From the NCBI GenBank assembly GCA_025526915.1, contig JAHLKH010000254.1:1-30177 (forward strand): DNA of 30,177 nucleotides. Direction: 5' to 3'. Within the stretch, counting starts at the first letter, position 1; the number at the start of each line of letters is the position of its first letter. A program made the translations under genes and the position numbers. The notes beneath the pieces were generated by a model. That model saw nothing but the letters and a program-made list of their open reading frames with translations, was not told the origin of the DNA and did not search any database. Positions 10,201 to 16,200 of this stretch are shown one piece after another. This DNA comes from Entophlyctis helioformis (lineage: Eukaryota > Chytridiomycota > Chytridiomycetes > Chytridiales > Chytriomycetaceae).

Positions 10201-13200
10201 AGCACGGACTGACTCCATGATCACGCCAATCTTACGCTCCGCGATGCCGTTCTGAGCCGACACGCCAGGTACCGTCGTTTGATGCTTCATGCCCGTCTTG
10301 CGCATGTACTTGCCGAGACGACCGTGCACAAACTCTTGGGCATTGTCCGAGCGCAGCGTTCTGACCTTCTTGCCAATCTGCGTGTGGAGGAACCGACAGT
10401 ACGCGATGACATGCTTGGCCGACTCAGACTTGCGCCGATGGCAGACGACATGCGAGTAGCGCGAGAATCCATCGACCATAACGGTAAAGTACCGCTTGCG
10501 TCCGTATCCCTCAGTACGGAATGGTCCGAACGTGTCAATGTGCAGGACCTCTCCGGCCCGCTTTGCGCTCGTCTCGCTGTGCTTGGGCATGGGTGCCGAC
10601 TTTGCCTTGGCCAGGCTGCACGCACGGCATAGCGACGAGCCCTTGGTAGCAGAGTGCTCCTTGACCATGGTGACACCACACGTGTGGTCTGTCACAATCG
10701 CCATGCGTGCCTCGCCCGGGTGGCCCAGCCGCTGGTGTAGAATCGACTCCGACACGCGCTCGTTGGCATCCTGCACCGCCAGTGCAGTCTGCATGGGGAA
10801 GTTGAACCCCATCTCCTCAGGCGGCGGCGCCATCATGACAAACGCCTTGCCGACGACCTTGGGCGTGAACTGGTACAGGTTGTTCACCAGCTTGGTTGCC
10901 ACGAGTCGCACGCCGTCCTTGGAGATCACAGCGCCGTCGTCCTTGAAGACAACGTCAAAGCCCAACTTGGTCAGGTCGTGCACCGCGATCAGCGTTGTGC
11001 CCAGGGATGGGACACAGAGCACGTCGACCAAATGGACATCTGACTCGAGGCCCTCCACAATGTCATGCAGCGCCAGAACGCCAGACCCCGTCACCTCCAG
11101 GTGGTGATTGCCAGCACCACACACGATCCCACGCCGCGGTGTAAAGTCGCTGAGCACCGAAGCGCGCGTGACATAAGTCTGTGTTGCACCGCAGTCCAGC
11201 ACAATCGCGTTGCTGTCGAGGCTGTGAGCAGCTGCGAGTGCCGTGTGTGCTGCAACTGCCCGAGCGATGTCTGGGTCGACCTGCGGCTGCTTCTTGCGCG
11301 GCTCAGTGCCCATACACTTCCACGGCGACTGTTTTGCTGGACGAGTCGGGTAGGCTGATCCGGCTTCATTCGGTGCAAAGTTGACGCTTCTGTTGCTGCT
11401 GCCGCCCCGGCTGCTGCCGCCCCTGCCACGACCACGTCCACCACCTCTGCTGTGCCAGTAACCGCGGTTGCCGTGCCAGGGCCCCTGCGGCTTCTTGCAC
11501 ACCCACTGCTTGTGGCCACGCCCCCCACAGTTGTAGCACACGACCTGACTGTCGTCTCTGGGAGCCGTCGAGTCGTCGCCTTCAGCAGACACAGACGCTG
11601 GAGCAGCAAGTGCCGTCTTGACCGGCGGGACCTCGTTCAGCTTGACCAGGTGTTCGCGAATGACCTTGAGCGATGGGAAGACCTCCGGATTGGTCATCTG
11701 CTGCATCTCAATGTTCGAGAAGTACGCCAGGAGCACCGAGTGCGAAGGACGCTTGGCTGCCTGCACTGCCCGCTGAAAGGTCTCCAGCAGCAGTTGCTTG
11801 GCAGACAGCACCAGGGGACGACCGGCCATCGTGTTCAAGTCGTGGTAGTACTCGCACAACGTCTCCAGGCGCTCGAGGAAGGCAGAGGCCGTCTCGTCCG
11901 AGTGCATCTTGGCGGCCGTGACCTTTTCCCAGGCTGCAGCGATGTCCCTTGTGCCATGTGGCATGACGACTGCCTTGAGCGCAGCGAGCACCTCGTTGAG
12001 CGACTTGGACGGGTCGTTGACGATGTACCTGAGAGGCTGGGAGACCATCTTCAGCAGGATGTCCTTCGCCATGCTCTGTCGGACGTCCTCCAGCCTCGCC
12101 GCCTCCTTTGCCGCTGCCTCGGCCGCTGGCTTCAACGCATCCGTTGCGGTTGCCGATGCGACTGCCGGTGTGTCGGTGCTTGGCACTTTTTCTTTCACAG
12201 CTGCTAATGGCGGGTCCACCGCCATGCCCGCCAGACCCATATTCTGGCTGTTGTACGAGGTTGACTGCAGCTGTCTGTCGTATCACTGAAGAAGGGCCTC
12301 CATGGCATGCCCACCCTCAGGAGGTCATCCTCGTTACTGTTACTCGCCAAGCCGGTGGTCGCACTTGCCAGTGCTGCCATGTTGAATGTTGCCGTTGGTT
12401 CTGCGACTGACTTGCGAGACAGTATTTTCTTGTTGTATTAAAACAAATTTCCAATCCAAATTCCACTTTCACCATCCACTGCAACAACCAATCTGCCCCC
12501 GCAACACGTACATCGAGGAGCTGGTCAAGAATGGTGATGAGAGCCTTGTCCAGGCATTCAAGAACGCATTTGAAGTCTTTGTCAACCGGAATGAGGTTGG
12601 GGCCTCTGCTGGTGCAATCACAGCGCCGATCGTCGCGAGGTATGTTTATTCTTGAAGGATGTCATGGACATGATGGCATTGACGCGATTGAATGCCTTGC
12701 ACAGATCTGAGCCTCAAGCAGACCACACCAACCACATGGATGTCAACACGACTCCATCTGTTGGAATGAAGTATGAATGCATGGAATCTGTGGCGTTTCT
12801 GGCAAAACTGACACTGAGTTTCTGTTTCTGATGCTGCGATCTCATTATTGTGCAGGTGCTTGATGGATGGATGTTGTTTGAGCCATACTGCGCAGCAGCA
12901 GCAACAGGCTGAGAATGGCGTCCAGCTTGTCCACCTGACACGTGGCAGGGTCGAGCAGCTTGTCAGCAGCACTGTTGGCAGCAGGCGGTTGGATGCTGCA
13001 TTTGATGAGGTGAAGGGTTGCCATGTGGCACTTGACACCATCATCAAGTGCACAGTCAACCGCCTTGCGAGCAGCTACGATGCTGTCATGCGTCGCGACA
13101 TCCTGGCGGCCATCTGCAAAGCAGCAAGTGCCCAGCTGCTGCAGATTGCCAGCGAGCAGTTTCTTGGAGCAGATGGCATTTTTGAGCTCCTCCCAGCAGA

Positions 13201-16200
13201 TGAGCCAATCTATCGCGCATTGGTATGTTTGCATGGCTTGAATGCATGCTGTTGCTATCACACCACGTGCATTTGCTGATTTTGAATGTGGCTGACTTGA
13301 TCCATTGCTTCTGGACAGAACGCAGCAATGAGAATGCAGACGCAGCTGGACAAGATTGCCAATCCGCCATGCGCATCCCACCGGCATACATCCACTCCCA
13401 GTAGGTGTTGATTGCATTGAAATGATTCAACAGCATCCACTCACAGATCCATTTGTGTTGAATGCATAGTACTGGACACAGAGACGCAGAAAGTCAAGTA
13501 CAACGGCAGGATGACCACGCGAGTTGCACCGCGAGCCATTGTTGCTGCTATCCACGACAAGGCCTCAGCCTGGCTGTATTTCCTGGAGCACCCCATAGGT
13601 CCACATCCAGAAAACGCCAAACCGCCGACACTCATCAATCAGCGCCAAAAGGCCGTCGCTCTGCTCCAGTCCATCATTGAGCAAACTGCAGTGCGTCTCG
13701 ACTTCCACTGACTGCATGTGCATGGAATGATTTGGCGCAATTGCTCACCATCCCACTCCACAGGTTGGCCCTCCTCCACCGCCGCCCAAGCCACCACGGT
13801 TGTCCAACAACATCTTCGCAGCACTGGCATGCTCCAAGACCTTTCCCGTTGGCGATCTTGCCGACACTGAGACGACGGTGAGTTTGGTGCACCATTGGCG
13901 ATCGTGGCTGTGTTTGGTGCACTTGGAATGGCCGCCTGATGCTGCATCCAACTGTCACAGGCACCATTCCAATTCACAGCAGCCAAGCGGGCTGCACACA
14001 CAAAGGAGCGTGCCAAGAAAAAAGAGAAGGCCACACTACAGGAGATCATCAGAGAGAACAAGAAGAAGTCAGGCCTGCATGCTCGCAAGGCGGGAACTGT
14101 TGGCAAGAAGAAGGCGTACGCGACATATGGCATGTCATGTGCCTTGAATGTGCTTGCTGACACGTGTGTCATGCCACAGATGGGTTGCTGGCAGTCGAGT
14201 GGCAACTCGTCAGAAGCTTGCAAAGCTCGGCCGCATGATTGCGATGCCAGTCATGACACTTGCCGCGGCCACCTATCCCAAAGGACAGCCAAGACCTAAA
14301 GGCAATGCACACAGCCGCCCTGAGCAGATTGTCAAAATGGCGGTATGGGGTTTGATCGCCATGCTGCTCTGTTTGCTTGGCTTTGTGGATGCTGACTTGT
14401 GTGGTATGCAGGAGATGCAGTCATGCGATCTCGCAAACACCAAGTTTTTTGGGCCCCAAACCAAGACACCACTCGCCGAACAGACACCCAGTTCAATCAG
14501 CCACGACACCACCCTCACAGTCTACTATTTCACGGCCGGCTTGTGGTGTGCTGCCCTTGCCTTGATCGGCACCATGGTCGCGGATCTGGTCAAGCTGGAT
14601 GCAGACGCGCCACTGCCTCTGGAGTACTGTGTCCTGGAGGCAAGCCAAGGCAAGCTGACGCAGTATTACTATGTCAACCCCAAGGACTTTGACGAGGACG
14701 AGAGCGCGACGCTCTTGTCAGGTGGATGCATTCACAAGCAGGGCATCATTGTTTGGCACATGTACGGCACCGGCCCGCACAGCAGCGACACAAAGATCCC
14801 TCGCTATGGCAGCTTGGTGACTCTTGAGAGTGACACGGCTCTCAAGATCTGCGCCTTTGATACTGCCAAGATTGCCAAGCAACCCAACATCCATGGCGAC
14901 CTCGACGATCAGGACGAGCAGAATGAGCACAACGAGCAGGACGAGCAGGACAAGCAGGACAAGCAGGACAAGCACAATCAGCCGACAGCAGCCAGCAGCA
15001 CCGGCGCTTCATCTTCAGCCGTCCAACCGCCACCACCACCACCACCACCACCACCAGCAGTTCCATCAGCAAATGAGCTGCTTACGGCCCTCACCAGCAG
15101 TATATCAGGTGGAGGCGGTGCTGTGGACATGCTGCTGCGCCATCTTGGCTATGTCCTGGCGGACAGCATGATGGCGCAGCCGCAAGCAACAAAACATGCC
15201 ATCCACTCCTGGATCGTAACAGTCATGCAAATGACGATCCATCGCACCTGGACGCGGAGGGTGCTGCAAACCAACGCAGCCAAGCTGCAGGATGACATGG
15301 TACGGATGGACATGATGCAGACGTGCACAATGCTGAAGGACATGCTACTGATTGATGCAATGCAGCAGGCGGCCACGGCACACAGCGACACGTTCCAGAA
15401 AGACGCGCGGCAAGCAGCCATGATGGACATGGCACAGATGGACACGATGCGAGCAGCCATGATGGATGTTGTAACGGATGCTCGGTCGCGGTCATGTGAT
15501 CCACGTGATCCATGTGACCGGACAGACATTGTCGGGCCGCACCAGCCGCTCTGGTTTCCCCCGTTCTTGCAGTCGTCTGCCCGCCGTTCCCTGCATGCAT
15601 ACTCACTGCCCCGAGACCAGGTCTGTGCTGCCTCCCAATGAAGTAGTCGTCTGCCCGCCGTTCCCCTGCGTGCATACTCACTGCCCCGAGACCAGCCGGC
15701 AAGTCCGCCTGGAGGCCCAGTACTACAGATGTCGACATGATGGACGCAATGCAGCAGACAGTGACAATCCAGGCCGACGTGATCCTGTCAGCCGTGGTGC
15801 AGGCAGATGCAGAGCTGTCGGCCTTGATGCACACAAGTGCGCAGACGGCAGACGCTGTGCACGCGGGCACTATGGAGGCTGTCTTGCCCTACAGGCTTGA
15901 TGGCAGCCTTTGCGCGGATGCAAGGAGTGACATTTACAGCAATCTGGCCAGGGATGTGTGTGGCATGCTTGCGCGGCACTACATCTCTAGCCAGTCTGAG
16001 CTGGCCGTCACTGCGGCCCTCAAGCTGATGCCCAGTGCATCCATTGAGGACGTGAGAGTGTGGATTGTGGCACTTTTCAAGACCGCCAAGGCTGCCAAGG
16101 CCGCCAAGGCTGCTGCTGCCAAGGCTGCCAAGGACGCTACACCACCAGCGATCGAGGACGCCACACCGCTGGCCACTTTGGACACTGCTCCTCCCACCTC

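Larger units (their letters stand above)
7297..12506 (-). mobile_element. Copia-2: intact, recently inserted Ty1/copia retrotransposon
   Basis: This 5,210-bp element has two identical 127-bp LTRs, flanking CGTAC duplications and one uninterrupted 1,596-codon gag-pol frame. It lies antisense to the host gene and splits exon 5 of the FEN1/Fanzor-like gene. On the element strand the LTR starts TGTTGCGG and ends CAACA. A likely primer-binding site (TGGCAGCACTGGC) follows the 5' LTR directly, and a polypurine tract (GAAGGGGAG) ends directly at the 3' LTR (7424-7432). LTRs are copied from one template at insertion, so their identity shows the insertion is recent. An LTR of 127 bp is short for the family. 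Confidence 0.96.
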
